A DNA stretch of 64,000 bases from Porodaedalea pini (taxonomy: Eukaryota; Basidiomycota; Agaricomycetes; Hymenochaetales; Hymenochaetaceae). Under the pieces are notes generated by a model. The model made no database searches. It worked only from the letters and a program-made list of their open reading frames with translations, and was not told where the DNA came from. The stretch covers positions 124,001 to 188,000 of the forward strand of contig NBAY01000055.1 of the NCBI GenBank assembly GCA_002794775.1. Direction: 5' to 3'. Each line of letters starts with the position of its first letter. The stretch's first letter is position 1. A program made the position numbers and the translations under genes. This document shows positions 1-10,056 of the stretch, piece after piece.

Positions 1-49
1 GCAAGTGACATCGTTATTCCAAATCGTCTTACAAGTTGAATAAACTCAC

Positions 50-463
50 GTCGCACCAGCAGACATGGTAGGACACATCTGTGAGGTGCAGCACTCTGCA
101 ATGACGCCGTAGAATGAGTTGAGATTGGTATAGAAGTCGAAAACTATCATCGGACACGCGGAGATCAGTGAAATGAAGAAACACTTCCGCAGACAACGCA
201 CTATTGACCGCAACCCACTCCATGACATCCACATACTTCGGTAGCATGACGATCGTCTTGAAGTTCCCCTTCACAAGCGCGGCCTCCGCGAACGGGCTGC
301 AGAGATAGAGCGGCTTCTGCACCGCAGTGTTAGGTGTAGGGGGAGCTGGTGGAGGATTTATTCCATCCGGCGGGAAAGTTGCGGACGTTGGCGTCGGTGA
401 TCGCTTTGGCGCGCGCGGTGCGCGGTTGTCCTTGCGCCTGTCCGGCGTGGTCAAGACGGTCAA
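50..463 (-). CDS. mob2: MOB2-type kinase activator, 5' part (runs off window start)
   Basis: Mob/phocein protein of the MOB2 branch, the activating partner of NDR kinases (Cbk1/Orb6) in fungal polarity and cytokinesis signalling. Two exons are clear on the minus strand: 463-202 and 143-50, separated by a 58-base intron (GTGCGT..GATAG). The first encodes LYLCSPFAEAALVKGNFKT and LPKYVDVMEWVAVN, the second IFDFYTNLNSFYGVIAECC followed by TSQMCPTMSAG, which holds the first zinc-binding Cys pair of the family. The second exon ends at a GTGAGT donor at 49, so the histidine half of the zinc site and the C-terminus lie outside the window. The first exon opens directly after a TAG acceptor at about 464, so a short 5' exon is missing. 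An ATG at 524 (MSFFNTFG) is a candidate, but no donor joined it in frame. Family sure; the 5' end is not. Confidence 0.85.
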
Positions 464-524
464 CTACCGAATTACAGTGTAATGGCTGAACAGCGACGAA
501 CCCAAAGGTGTTGAAGAAGGACAT

Positions 525-1495
525 TAGTTTCAAGCTATGCCTCAATAGTCCTTCGGTGTTTTGCAAGGGCAGCGAAGGTAGGAGGCGAAGGCGCGGACGC
601 GACGCGATCGGTAGCTAAGTAGTAAATACGTAATAGTCACGAGACATGCATTCTTCAGCCTCTTGTTAGATTTTTGTTCCTTTCAGTCACTCATGACAGT
701 GTCACTACATAGTAGTATTAGTACTACTTTCTATTCTATTTCTCATATGCTCTCAAAGCTCCTGTTTCAAAGCATCATCTGTTAATTCACCTCCTCTTTA
801 TCAAGGATGCATTCCACATAAAAAGTCGGATCGAACGGTCCGGCCAACTTCCCGTAGCGAAAGTACCGCGCGATACGTACTCCGAGTCTGCGGTGGACTA
901 TGCGCCGTAAGACGCTTGATAAAGTACATTTCACTACTAACGTAGACTCTAGGTTTACTGCATTTGAAGTGTGCCACCTGCAGAATGAGCTGTAGACCCC
1001 TTAGCAGCCGGCTCAAATCTTGTCATGACAGGCACAAAGTACAAGGTCAGCCGTATCTCACTCTTTCGCAAAGTAGTAAGCGAAACCGGCATCTAGATTT
1101 GTTAGAAGGTGCCTCTTTCTTTTCAGCTTTCGGCCCCAACGATTGGATGTGACTGATTGCGTTTTAGCTCGAGCAAGATGGACTTAGGCGGGGATGCCGA
1201 TTCTAACCAGAAAAGTGAAGGACTTGAATGGGAGAAACGTCGTGTCTTGGGCGGTCAACGAACTGTCCATTAATCCACGCGTTTTATTATTGTGTATATC
1301 CAGACAATAGGAGCCCAACGTCCAACATCCAACGAAATCAGCAGGGTTACTGACTTGTTTCGATCCTAAGGAAATATCCTATCTATGTAGTACTATGCAC
1401 AAGTCTTTACAGCAACAAAGTAAGCTCTATCGCGACCCATATGGAGCTAAACAGTTCCTCATGTCTACGGTTGTTGGTTCATCTAGATCTACAGT
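525..1495. other. intergenic, no gene recognised
   Basis: About 970 bases between the MOB2 gene and the 3' end of the terpene synthase gene. Only short open frames without codon bias or known motifs occur (for example 801-1016 minus, 964-1152 plus). It should contain the MOB2 promoter and the terpene synthase terminator, but I see no defined element. Confidence 0.5.
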
Positions 1496-2800
1496 TTATG
1501 TCTCGGCCTCCAAGTCTTCTATGAGAGGCACGACCACGTTCTCTCGTCGAAGTGATGCATCCTGACTCGGTGGGACGACTTTCGGGAGAAGTGGGACCCG
1601 GCGAGTCTTCTGGATCTCAAGGCCTTTGTTGCCGAAATAGCGTCCACTCTCGAAGTGCCAGCAATTGTTGCCCCGAGCCCAATTCGCGACTCCGTCCAAG
1701 TACTGCTGGACCTGGCGATCCATGTCGGGGCCCCAGGAGGGTACACGCTTCAGGCCGTCCAGAAACTTCGTCTGTGCCTCGGCGTGGCGGTTGATGGCCC
1801 AGTTGATAGCGCCGTCCAAGTCCAAGGTGAACTCGCGCATGGCCAGGGTGAGAATGTTGTGCCGGTCGTCGCCAGTCGCTTGCTCCTTGTTGTATGAAAT
1901 GATATCCTAAGATTAATGTTCTAATTCAGCGTCTCAAACAGATACAGCGGACATAGGACCTACGTTGTCAAGGACAACCAAATCTGTAACGTGCATGGTT
2001 AAGTCGACGACGATAGGATGATATACGACTTCGTCGGGGAGATTGAGATGAAACTCTAGAACAGCGCACGAAGGTCGAGTACCGATGTTCTCGCGTCGGT
2101 TCCCAAGATAGGACGCAATCGAGCGGTACCTATTATTGTCGCGATCGGCCGCCTGCTGAATGACAGATTCTAGATACGCAGAAAAGCTTTCGATCATATG
2201 GCGCTGAGAGTTCGGGCTAGCAATTTTGATTGCCATTTCCCAGTACCTGACGAACTGACTTAGGCAACAAGATGACTTTGAATAAAAGGAAACTTTACTC
2301 ACTGCCGTACCATTTCGCCGAGAACAACTTCTCCCTCAGGACGGGGCTTGTGGGGATTCTTGAAAGCGTCGATAATGATGTCCGCTATGCTACGAACCAC
2401 TGACTCGGGCTCTACATCAGTGTACTCGTCGATGGCGAAGAATAGATTCATCAGGTCGCAAGCACTTCGAAGGTGCTCTGCCCAATCATCAGTAGATATA
2501 CCCATGGTGCCACTATGTATTGCACCTACCTTTGGAGACCCGAGGATAGACAAGGGCAGCAAGGAGGGCTGGTGTCAAATACACATCAGTAATGTACATA
2601 GGAAGGTTGGGTAGGTAAATGCGCTCACAAAAATCACACTTGTCAAAAGCATATTGGGACCGGGCAGAAAATGCTTTGAGACTGTGGAACCAGGCGTTGG
2701 ACTCTGTCTTAGCTTCCTCATAGTACGGGTTAATTGCGCGTGGCCAAGGCCAGTTTGTCATGGTTTCGGGAAGATAGAGAGTCTTGACTAGGTTGGACAT
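1496..2800 (-). CDS. sesquiterpene synthase (class I terpene cyclase), 5 exons
   Basis: Predicted cytosolic enzyme that ionises farnesyl diphosphate and cyclises it to a sesquiterpene. Exons (minus): 2800-2629, 2568-2530, 2477-2303, 2258-1964, 1906-1496; introns of 44-60 bases begin GT and end AG. They join to 1092 bases, 363 residues, normal for basidiomycete sesquiterpene synthases. All class I metal-binding motifs are present: the Asp-rich motif DEYTD at residues 87-91, the NSE triad NDIISYNKE at 227-235, and the Arg-Tyr pair near the C-terminus at 316-317 within [10 protein letters not shown]. The N-terminus has the family's [12 protein letters not shown] segment. The intron ending at 2259 uses a less common TAAG acceptor, chosen because it keeps frame and gives HQFVRYWE. 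The aspartate-rich type and Arg-Tyr spacing resemble protoilludene-synthase-like enzymes, but the product cannot be read from sequence. No P450 or other tailoring gene is adjacent. Confidence 0.93.
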
Positions 2801-5396
2801 GGCTGAGGGACCGTGCTGAAGATGGACAGCTCAAAGGTGTGGATTTATACTATTCGGAAATGTCAGTTTAAACCATTTCTATGATGTCATAGGTAAGCTG
2901 CGTTGGTACCAGACAAGTCTTGTACTGGCGCAATATCCACTCGATACTCGATGAAGTACGAAACACGGAATGAAGTGCATCTATTCGGGATAAGGTCATG
3001 CCAGTGTCAGCAACTTGAAGGCGTTTGGCCTGATATTAGCACATTCTACCACAGTCATAAGGGGAGATTAGTCGGAGATGTCTCTGCGACTAGGTGCGAG
3101 AGCCAAGCAGTAATAGCTCTGACTCCAGTACATGCTCAGCTGTCATGACATTACATGCTTTCCATGGCAGGAGGCAGGCCCAGGTTGACTGCGTGCTACT
3201 TACGTATTGGAGCGCTTACAGCTATTTGAAAAAGTATTAGAGTTCATATGTTTTTGCTTTTGTTGTACCTCAAAGAAATTTGTTTGATAAGAATTGGCGA
3301 GGAATTGAGTAAGATTTTGATTTTTGAAGCTGAAAGGGCACTGAGGTACAAAAAAAGCGAAAGTCACGTGCACGCAAATACTTTGCAAACAGTTCTTGCT
3401 TTGTCGACGCCAATATTAATCACTATCTCGTTGGGAGAGGTCATTATTAGTACATGTCTTATTTTTCTACACATTCTTAGCCGTCCATTTACAATAAAGT
3501 CGGTTGTCTGTTTGAGTGATCCACCTGAGGCAAAGGCGTTGGGAGTGCTACAGGCCTACAGCGTTCCTGACTGTGTAGTCACTGGCAATACGGATGAAGA
3601 AAGAAGGTGTACATGTAGCTTTGCGATGACTCATGCAAAAAAAGAAGGATATCTAAAGGACAGCGATAGGTCTGTGAGGTGGATGCTGAGGCAGCAAAAA
3701 ATCTGGAGGGAATCTAGTGCGAAGCACCGGTAGAAGTTGATAGAACCACCCAGTGTCAGTGTTATGCATATCCGAGCATTGATCCAAGAAGATGAAAGAC
3801 ATTAGTCAAGCGGTGCAGTCACTTCTAAGTTTCTCGAGCATCGCACATAGCTTCCAAGCCAGCTGCGGGTTCTACGAATTTAGCCGAGCCATGGACGCCT
3901 CAGAAGAGCCACCAAGAAGGTCCACAATGCTATATGCTCAACTGAAACAGATCGGTTGTACAATGCCTATCATGGAGCTTCTAGCATACCTTTGTGCCTA
4001 CCACTTTCAGTGCCCGTCGCAGATTATCGAATTCTTTTCTGTGTCATCTTCCGACTCAACTTGTTCTAAGACCCAACGTTTCTCTACTAAACCCCGAATG
4101 TGCAGCGCTGATTTCTCTGAGGCGTAAGCGTTAGGTGCGCTGCGGCCTTTCGTTTCAGAACGGTCTGTATGAAGGAATCTAAATGGCCTATGTCGGGCCC
4201 TGTGGAAAAAATATCTCTAAAATCGTAAAGTTCGAGTTCAAAGTTCAATACAGAACGAGTTATCCCCAGACATACATTTCAGGTACAGATTGAGGAATGC
4301 AAGTGATGGATGTTCAGAGAGCAGTCTAGTCAGCAAAGCATATAAAGAAGACTAGCTCTGCGTTCTACAACGTGCCTCAACTTCCGCTCTCGGAATCAGG
4401 TACTATAAATGCCCTCAGGAACGTCCGGAATAGCGACGGTCCCAATCGGAAATGACCTAGCTTTGAAATCCATACATCTCTTCGTTGAGATCCATCGCAT
4501 CAGGCATCGTTGTGCTTCCTTGTAAACGAGTGAGAACACTCATTCGAGCGCCGGGTCCAGGATGAAGTGCTGAATTCTGAACACATCCATCCCTCCATCC
4601 AATACCGCTCCTGATGGAGGCAGAGGAAGTAAGGGAAGTAGTAGAGTGACAAAGCTTCAGGTGTTCGACACGCTGCACCCAGCGAATGCAATGCCAGTGA
4701 TGGATCCGACCCTCGGAGGCCTGATCAGAATGGAATTCTGGAATTTGAAGACGTTGTTTATCCGTGAAACAGTCTTCAGATAGAAAACCGCATCTCTCCG
4801 ACGTTGAAGGTAGCATATGGATATGGTTTGACCCCTAAGTTGGCACCCTTTACGAAACAAAGAACTCCCTAAGGATAACAAGATCGAGTGATTCCAGCAT
4901 TCCATTATAGCCAACATCGCCGCTGAATCCGAAGATGAGATTGATACACAGAAGGCTGCGCTATTGTATAGTTAGACATGGCACAGTAACTCGTGAGGAA
5001 GGCAGACGAGGAGCAGGTGTGGTGGTGCGATCGCCTTGACTCTGGTCTTCATGAGTGTGGTACACAGAAATGAGCCGCAGAAGGCGAGATATGCGAGTCT
5101 GTTGGGGGGGGGGGGGGGGGGGTTATACCAGACTAGTACTGTCAGCGACCATATCGTCATCGTCGTTTCAGACGAGTCTCCGCTGGCCGCCGATTGAAAA
5201 AGCCATATCATATTATAGAGATGTATGGCGCCTGGTTAGTCTTTTCAATACATTTCTTCAGTTCCGAAATACAGCAATCGCATAGTTGCCACTCGTTGGG
5301 TTTATCAAGGTAGAAGATGACACATGATGCGCTGCTAGATCACACTGAGATAATTGCTGAACTGAAATCATGAGAAAAAAAAAAGCATGATGAAAT
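2801..5396. other. long region without recognisable genes
   Basis: About 2.6 kb between the terpene synthase start and the next gene's stop. Open frames include 3248-3733 plus (161 codons, hydrophobic first half, no motif), 3792-4127 plus (111 codons) and 4457-4816 minus (119 codons). None resembles a known family, and I found no intron chain that extends them. The first part must hold the terpene synthase promoter. The remainder may be old decayed repeat or a lineage-specific gene. Confidence 0.4.
5104..5122. repeat. poly-G tract, 19 G
   Basis: Uninterrupted run of 19 G on the plus strand inside the gene-poor region. Homopolymers of this length are prone to slippage and to assembly length error. 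Confidence 0.9.
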
Positions 5397-6833
5397 CTAC
5401 CGCTTGAGGACCCAACGTCCTTGAGACCCTTCCTTCTTAGCTGCATGTCCATCTTTGATGGTATGTTTCATCCATTCCTCCGCATCCATGCTCTTCTTAC
5501 CATCGCCAACAGATTCGAATAGTAGCGATCGCGAAAGCCATGCGGCCGTGTCAGTATCCGCACCAAGGGTAAACTCTCGGTAGGAGAAACGTAGGACTGT
5601 CCACGCGACACTACGTAGCTTGAGGCGTAGCGCACCAACAGCCGAGCAGAGAGCCGACTGGACCAGATGTTGTTCTCTGCTAGCTTCAGTCCCTGAAAGA
5701 TACTGAATGCTCTCAACCACAGAGGCTAGCTGCGACCGACGCGTGAGGGTCTCAAACCTCGCATAATTCTGGCAGTTGATCGAGGCTCGCATAGAAGAAA
5801 CCCACTTGAGCGCGACGCTGCCTTGCGGAGGGCAAAAGCATTCCAAAGACTTCAATTGACGATAGTATGTCGCCTGCGAAGGGAATGCTTCACTCAGATG
5901 AAATATAAGAGAGACAATAGCCAGAGCCTCTGCTCTTCCGTACGTTGAGTCAGTGAAACTGGTGGAATATGGCTTCGACAACAGGGATGAGTAAAGCTCC
6001 GGGAGGTGCGACAAGGAGGACGAGGCTTGCACCGGAGACTCGAAGATGACGGCTAGGTAGAAAGATGTTTCGTACACTGCAAGGATGTTAGTTATGTTCA
6101 TCAATCATACTGCATTGTACGGACCTCTGAGTGCAAACTCGTCCGTGCGTTGGGAAGCAAGGACACCTTCCCTCAGCTTTCCTGTGACGTCTGTTAGAAT
6201 CAATTCGAATAAGATTACTAAACATATTTACTAAGAAGAAGAAGAATGTTGCTTTCCCTCTCTACCCGCAACTGATCCTTATATGAGCCGGAAGGAAATT
6301 TGTCCCAGTGGGCCGCAAGCTGCACACGAGGTAAATATGAGACATGCCTTCGTAGTAATGACATTTTCCAAAACTGCACCTTCTCTTGGATCATCCCCCA
6401 GTACTCTTCCTGAATGACTTTATCTTTTAGGCTTTAAATGGATCCATGAGACAAGACTCGGAATACAGTAAGAGTAACATGTAGACCGAACGTACGTGTC
6501 CCCCCGCCCATCGTCACCACCGCTCCTGCTTATGGAAGGTATAAACTCGAGCTTCACCTTCCTGTTTGCAGCATTTGGTTGGGACTTTCGGTTTAGCACA
6601 GAGTTGGTTGCATCGTTTGGACGTCCACGTCCTCGTCCTCGTCCGCGAGCTTGAATCGGAGGAGCGTTGCCTCGACGAGGCTTACTGCTTGACCTAGAGA
6701 AAGAGTAAGGATTCCGCGAGTAAGATGAGCTTTATTACTTGCATGTTTGTCGGTTCCTTGGATCTGTATAGATGATGGTAGTCGGACTCTGTGACAAGGG
6801 CGGAGCGGAGCGTGTCTCAAGATCGACACGCAT
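5397..6833 (-). CDS. hypothetical 412-residue protein, possibly SAC3/GANP-like, 5 exons
   Basis: Exons (minus) 6833-6739, 6693-6496, 6431-6232, 6190-6125 and 6076-5397 join without a stop into 1239 bases, 412 residues. Introns are 41-64 bases. Residues 48-57 form an Arg-Gly run ending in Pro (RGRGRGRGRP), like an AT-hook or RGG nucleic-acid contact. The rest is mainly helical, with conserved-looking stretches such as LREGVLASQRTDEFALRVYE and KSLECFCPPQGSVALKWVSS. The layout (basic N-terminus, helical-repeat C-terminal half containing INCQNYARFETLTRR) reminded me of small SAC3/GANP/THP3-type mRNA-export or proteasome-lid-like proteins, but I could not confirm a domain. The first exon is the least certain part: it supplies the only upstream ATG, and the acceptors at 6694 and 6432 were chosen to keep frame. 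The gene is divergent from the PPCDC gene, with only 27 bases between start codons. Confidence 0.6.
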
Positions 6834-6860
6834 GCTGCTCTCCTTCACACCATCGTCATT
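6834..6860. promoter_or_regulatory. 27-base gap between divergent start codons
   Basis: The ATG of the minus-strand 412-residue gene (6833) and the ATG of PPCDC (6861) lie head to head. If both starts are right, the two promoters must overlap each other's coding DNA or 5' exons. No clear TATA box is visible in the gap. Confidence 0.45.
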
Positions 6861-7642
6861 ATGGCCGCTTCACAATTTGAAGCCGCATCAGCGCGCGTAG
6901 CTGGCAGTGTACACGTCTTGCTCATTACCACTGGTAGCGTCGCCTCTATAAAGGCATCCCTCATCGTAGCCGAACTGCTCAAGGTCCGCCGTCCCTCGCC
7001 GCTTGTTCTCCGAACACATCAGCAATATGCAACGAAATAGCATGAGAACGTCCGAGTCGAAGTTGTCGCGACGGACGCGTCCCTGAAATTCTTCGACAAG
7101 CTGAAGGTTGTTGAGGCCGGCGTGCATGTCTGGACGGACAGGGACGAGTGGAAGGTACGTCGTCAACTCGCATCCGCTCCACGTTCAGCGCTTTAGTTGA
7201 TCGGACACAGGATGAATATAAAATCGGCGACCCTATCTTACACATCGAGCTCAGGCGGTGGGCAGATGTAGTCCTCGTCGCGCCTTGCTCCGCGAATACG
7301 CTCGCTAAGATGGCAGGTGGCCTCTGCGACAACCTTGCGGTATGACTCTACGCTCTCGCTCGCTTCGGTAGAAACTGCTGATGGCTCTCCAAGACCTCCC
7401 TCCTCCGCGCACTAGCACCGACCACTCCGACCTACGTCTTCCCAGCGATGAACACGTTTATGTACGAGCACCCGCTTACTGCAGAGCATATCCGCATTGT
7501 CAAGGACATGCTTCGTTATGAAGTTATTGGGCCCATTGGAAAGAACCTGGCCTGCGGAGATGTGGGCATAGGCGCCATGACAGAGTGGAAGGATATCGTC
7601 GATATAGTGGTACGCCATTTCAATCTCAGGAAGAAGTCATAG
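6861..7642 (+). CDS. PPCDC: phosphopantothenoylcysteine decarboxylase (HAL3/Sis2 flavoprotein family), 4 exons
   Basis: FMN enzyme of coenzyme A synthesis; it decarboxylates 4'-phosphopantothenoylcysteine to 4'-phosphopantetheine. Exons 6861-6983, 7041-7154, 7211-7339 and 7394-7642 give 204 residues, the normal length of a stand-alone PPCDC. Introns are 54-57 bases. The FMN-binding TTGSVASIK motif is at residues 23-31, the catalytic His is His90 in ILHIELRRWAD, the PxMNxxM substrate motif reads PAMNTFMY with Asn142 and Met145, and the active-site Cys is Cys176 in ACGDVGIG. These positions match the plant enzyme AtHAL3a almost residue for residue. Because all catalytic residues are in one chain, this should be a self-sufficient enzyme, unlike the split hetero-trimer of budding yeast. 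The first intron uses a GTCCGC donor, unusual but required for frame. It is tail-to-tail with the DUF3605 gene, 48 bases apart. Confidence 0.94.
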
Positions 7643-7690
7643 CAAATATGTCTAGTTCTAAATCTATGTACAAACCGAGTTTCTAATAGT

Positions 7691-8780
7691 TCATTTGTTT
7701 AATGCATCCCACTTTGCCGTTTCTTCTGAGCTCTTCTTTCTCGCAAAGACATGGATATGCGCGAGGCCCTTCACACTCTGGAGTCTCTATTGGGACTCCA
7801 TCAGACTGCGCATCAAACAAATGACGAAGGGAACTCACAGGGGGATTGACAAACCAGCATGTCTCCCATTCACGTTCCACCCACCTCCGCATTATGAACT
7901 TCTGCACCTCCATCCCAGACATTCTCACAGCTTCCTCCTCTTCAGGCGATCCCCTCGGGCTAATTATGAGTTTGTCGAGGGTAACACCCCAGTCGCTCAG
8001 AGCGCCGAGATTATCAGGGAGAAGTGAAGGAGAGGGCGGAGGCTCGACGGCCCCTGTGAAACCCCATAGCCCGTCCTGAGCAAGGCGTGCCGTGACCTTC
8101 TCTTGCATACCAGAGGAAAGAGATGCGGCGATGTGAGGCATAATCAACGAGGGTACTGGGAGAATGGGAACCTTCGTCCAGATCAAGGAATGCTCAACCT
8201 CCAGCGGTACTGTTAGGTTATCTCTTGAGTCAAAGTTGGATGGAAGGCGAAAACCAATCAGCACCTGAGTATGGCCAATCGTTCTGGATAATGCTAATGA
8301 GACTTAGTGGAGTGTCGGCGGTGAAGTACCCAGGCAAGGTCACATCTGTCGGCGACATCTTCTGTTCTATCTCAGCGTGGTCGAGCTCGGACTGCAGTAG
8401 GGAAAGGCGGTCAGGTTTGCCCCATTGTAAGCGATGATTCAGCAAGTAATCCACTACAGGCTCGCATTGCTCAGTAACGAAATCGAAGCGACAGCAACCG
8501 TTATTCACTCACCAATGGATCCATACTCAGCCCTTATTCTATTCGTCCACTCGCTGTACCTCACTTGAAGCGCCTTATCGCGCTTCAGAAGACCCAGATC
8601 ACTTTATCCCCCAGATTATGAGTGCATTTTCAGCATCCTACGAATTCCAGATGGCATCATGACGCACCCGGAGTTGATGAACAGCCTCAACTGCGTCCAA
8701 GTGAATTTTGGCCGGTAGTACATTCGAAGTTCATCCCGAGTCGGAGGGCCAGTACCGAGCGGAACTTGATTTACGGTCAT
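7691..8780 (-). CDS. DUF3605 family protein, 5 exons
   Basis: Exons (minus) 8780-8668, 8601-8513, 8453-8265, 8209-7839 and 7786-7691 join to 858 bases, 285 residues; introns are 52-66 bases. The protein shows the marks of the fungal DUF3605 family: WTQLRLFINSGDLGLLKR near the N-terminus, LLNHRLQWGKPD, NDWPYSVPLEVEHSLIWTK, DGLWGFTG, and the C-terminal block RWVEREWETCWFVNPPRLQS followed by VKGLAHIHVFAR. The final exon is needed to recover that last block. The family is widespread in filamentous fungi; one member was described as N-acetylglucosamine-induced, but the biochemical role is unknown. No signal peptide or membrane segment is seen. The ATG at 8780 is the first that gives the domain start without a long spurious leader. 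Confidence 0.85.
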
Positions 8781-9613
8781 TTGAGTCAAACTGCTAAGTG
8801 TAAAAACAAAATGCCCACGCCACGGGACTATGCGCAAAAACGCGATATAGTGGACTAAGTGGACGGCGATTTTCACGCCTCTCGCAAATACCGACCCAAC
8901 ACATACAAACAAAGGCTATTCTTACTTACAAGGAGGGAAACCCTGAAACAGAACCAAAAAGGATTTGGCTAAGGAAGTACCTCCTTAGGAAAGGCAAAAA
9001 TGCTAATAGGGGCTGATAGAGGGTTGCCTCTGATTGCAACTGAAATTTAATTATAGTAAGATGCCACATTTCTACTATGTGAAATGCCATACTTGATTTG
9101 TCTGGTTAATTTTGATAACGAACGAGACCTTAACCTGCTAAATAGCCAGGCCGGCTTTTGCTAGTTGCCGACTTCTTAGAGGGACTGTCAGCATCTAGCT
9201 GATAGAAGTTTGAGGCAATAACAGGTCTGTGATGCCCTTAGATGTTCTGGGCTGCATGCATGCTACACTGACAGAGTCAGCAAGTTCTTTCTTAGATGAG
9301 CAAGAAGTGGGACAAAGCTATAGATTAGGGGCAAGAGTGCCCATCCTTATATACAGTACAGTTGAATAGTATACTATAAAGAGTAAAGTGAGCATATGGT
9401 GCATAGTCATATGAGCATATAGTCAGAGTTCTGGAAGTTTGGTCATGTGACCAATGACAGATATTTGCTCAGGCAAGTATCCATCAGTTATTTATAGTTC
9501 AACATTCTTTTTCCTTGACTGGAAGGTCCTGGGTAATCTTGTGAAACTCTGTCATGCTGGGGATAGAGCATTGCAATTATTGCTCTTCAATGAGGAATTC
9601 CTAGTAAGTGTGA
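8781..9613. other. intergenic, AT-rich
   Basis: About 830 bases without coding signal between the DUF3605 gene and R1. It is AT-rich with short imperfect CATATAGT-type repeats near 9360-9430, similar in character to the DNA on the far side of R1 (16340-16560). Confidence 0.5.
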
Positions 9614-9618
9614 GTCAT

Positions 9619-10044
9619 TGTTAGAACTCGAACCTTCGCCTTTTCCTCTATTTTCCCTTTACCATTTTCTTTCCTTTTAACCGCTCCTTTTTCATTATAA
9701 TTAATCATCTTTCCAATCACTTCCCACACTCCCTTCATATAACCTTCATTCGTTCCATTCCCACTCATTATGTAATGTTAGGTAATATAGTCTCATGGTC
9801 GTCGCTATATAAGGTCTCAGGAATCGCATGAACTCCTTGTTCTGCTTTTCCTCTTACCTCCGCGACGACCTAGGTGAGACTTGTCCCCCTTGTATTAGTC
9901 TAGTCTTGTATTAATCCTCTTACCTCCGCGACGACCTAGCCTGAGTAAGCGTGTCCTGAGTCTACGCTCGAGTATAGCACGTCCCAGACGATAGTCAGCC
10001 GAGGCCTGCCCAGTCCGAGTAGTCTCCCGGGCTCCCGCCTAACA
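9619..10044 (+). repeat. R1 5' LTR (subfamily A)
   Basis: 426 bp, TGTTAG..CTAACA. TATATAA is at 9806-9812 and the predicted RNA start (GTTCTGC) at 9839, giving U3 of 220 bp. Downstream the LTR contains a 23-base motif twice (CTCTTACCTCCGCGACGACC + TAG at about 9851 and 9919), the first copy followed by a GTGAGA splice-donor-like sequence. Confidence 0.95.
9806..9849 (+). promoter_or_regulatory. R1 TATA box and predicted self-primer at the RNA 5' end
   Basis: TATATAA at 9806 lies 33 bases upstream of GTTCTGCTTTT (9839-9849). That 11-mer is the exact reverse complement of the 11 bases at 10046-10056 just inside the 5' LTR. In the Tf1/sushi group the first bases of the RNA fold back onto the primer site, are cleaved and prime minus-strand DNA. 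The TATA spacing independently places the RNA start at this 11-mer. All eight elements keep the arrangement, except that the left LTR of R7 has a mutated primer copy. Confidence 0.8.
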
Positions 10045-10045
10045 T

Positions 10046-10056
10046 AAAAGCAGAAC
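10046..10056 (+). promoter_or_regulatory. R1 primer-binding site (self-priming type)
   Basis: AAAAGCAGAAC, one base after the LTR end at 10044. It pairs over exactly 11 bases with 9839-9849; pairing stops on both sides. No TGG-starting tRNA complement is present. Equivalent sites: R2 18102-18112, R3 20464-20474, R4 37159-37169 (minus), R5 38530-38540, R6 45619-45629 (minus), R7 51964-51974, R8 57600-57610. Confidence 0.82.

Noticed and set aside
3248..4127. Open frames of 161 and 111 codons on the plus strand as genes
   Set aside because: No known motif, no intron chain extending them and no conserved context; kept only as a note in the gene-poor region.
4457..4917. Overlapping minus-strand frames of 119, 63 and 86 codons
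   Set aside because: No recognisable protein features; overlapping frames of this size are expected by chance.
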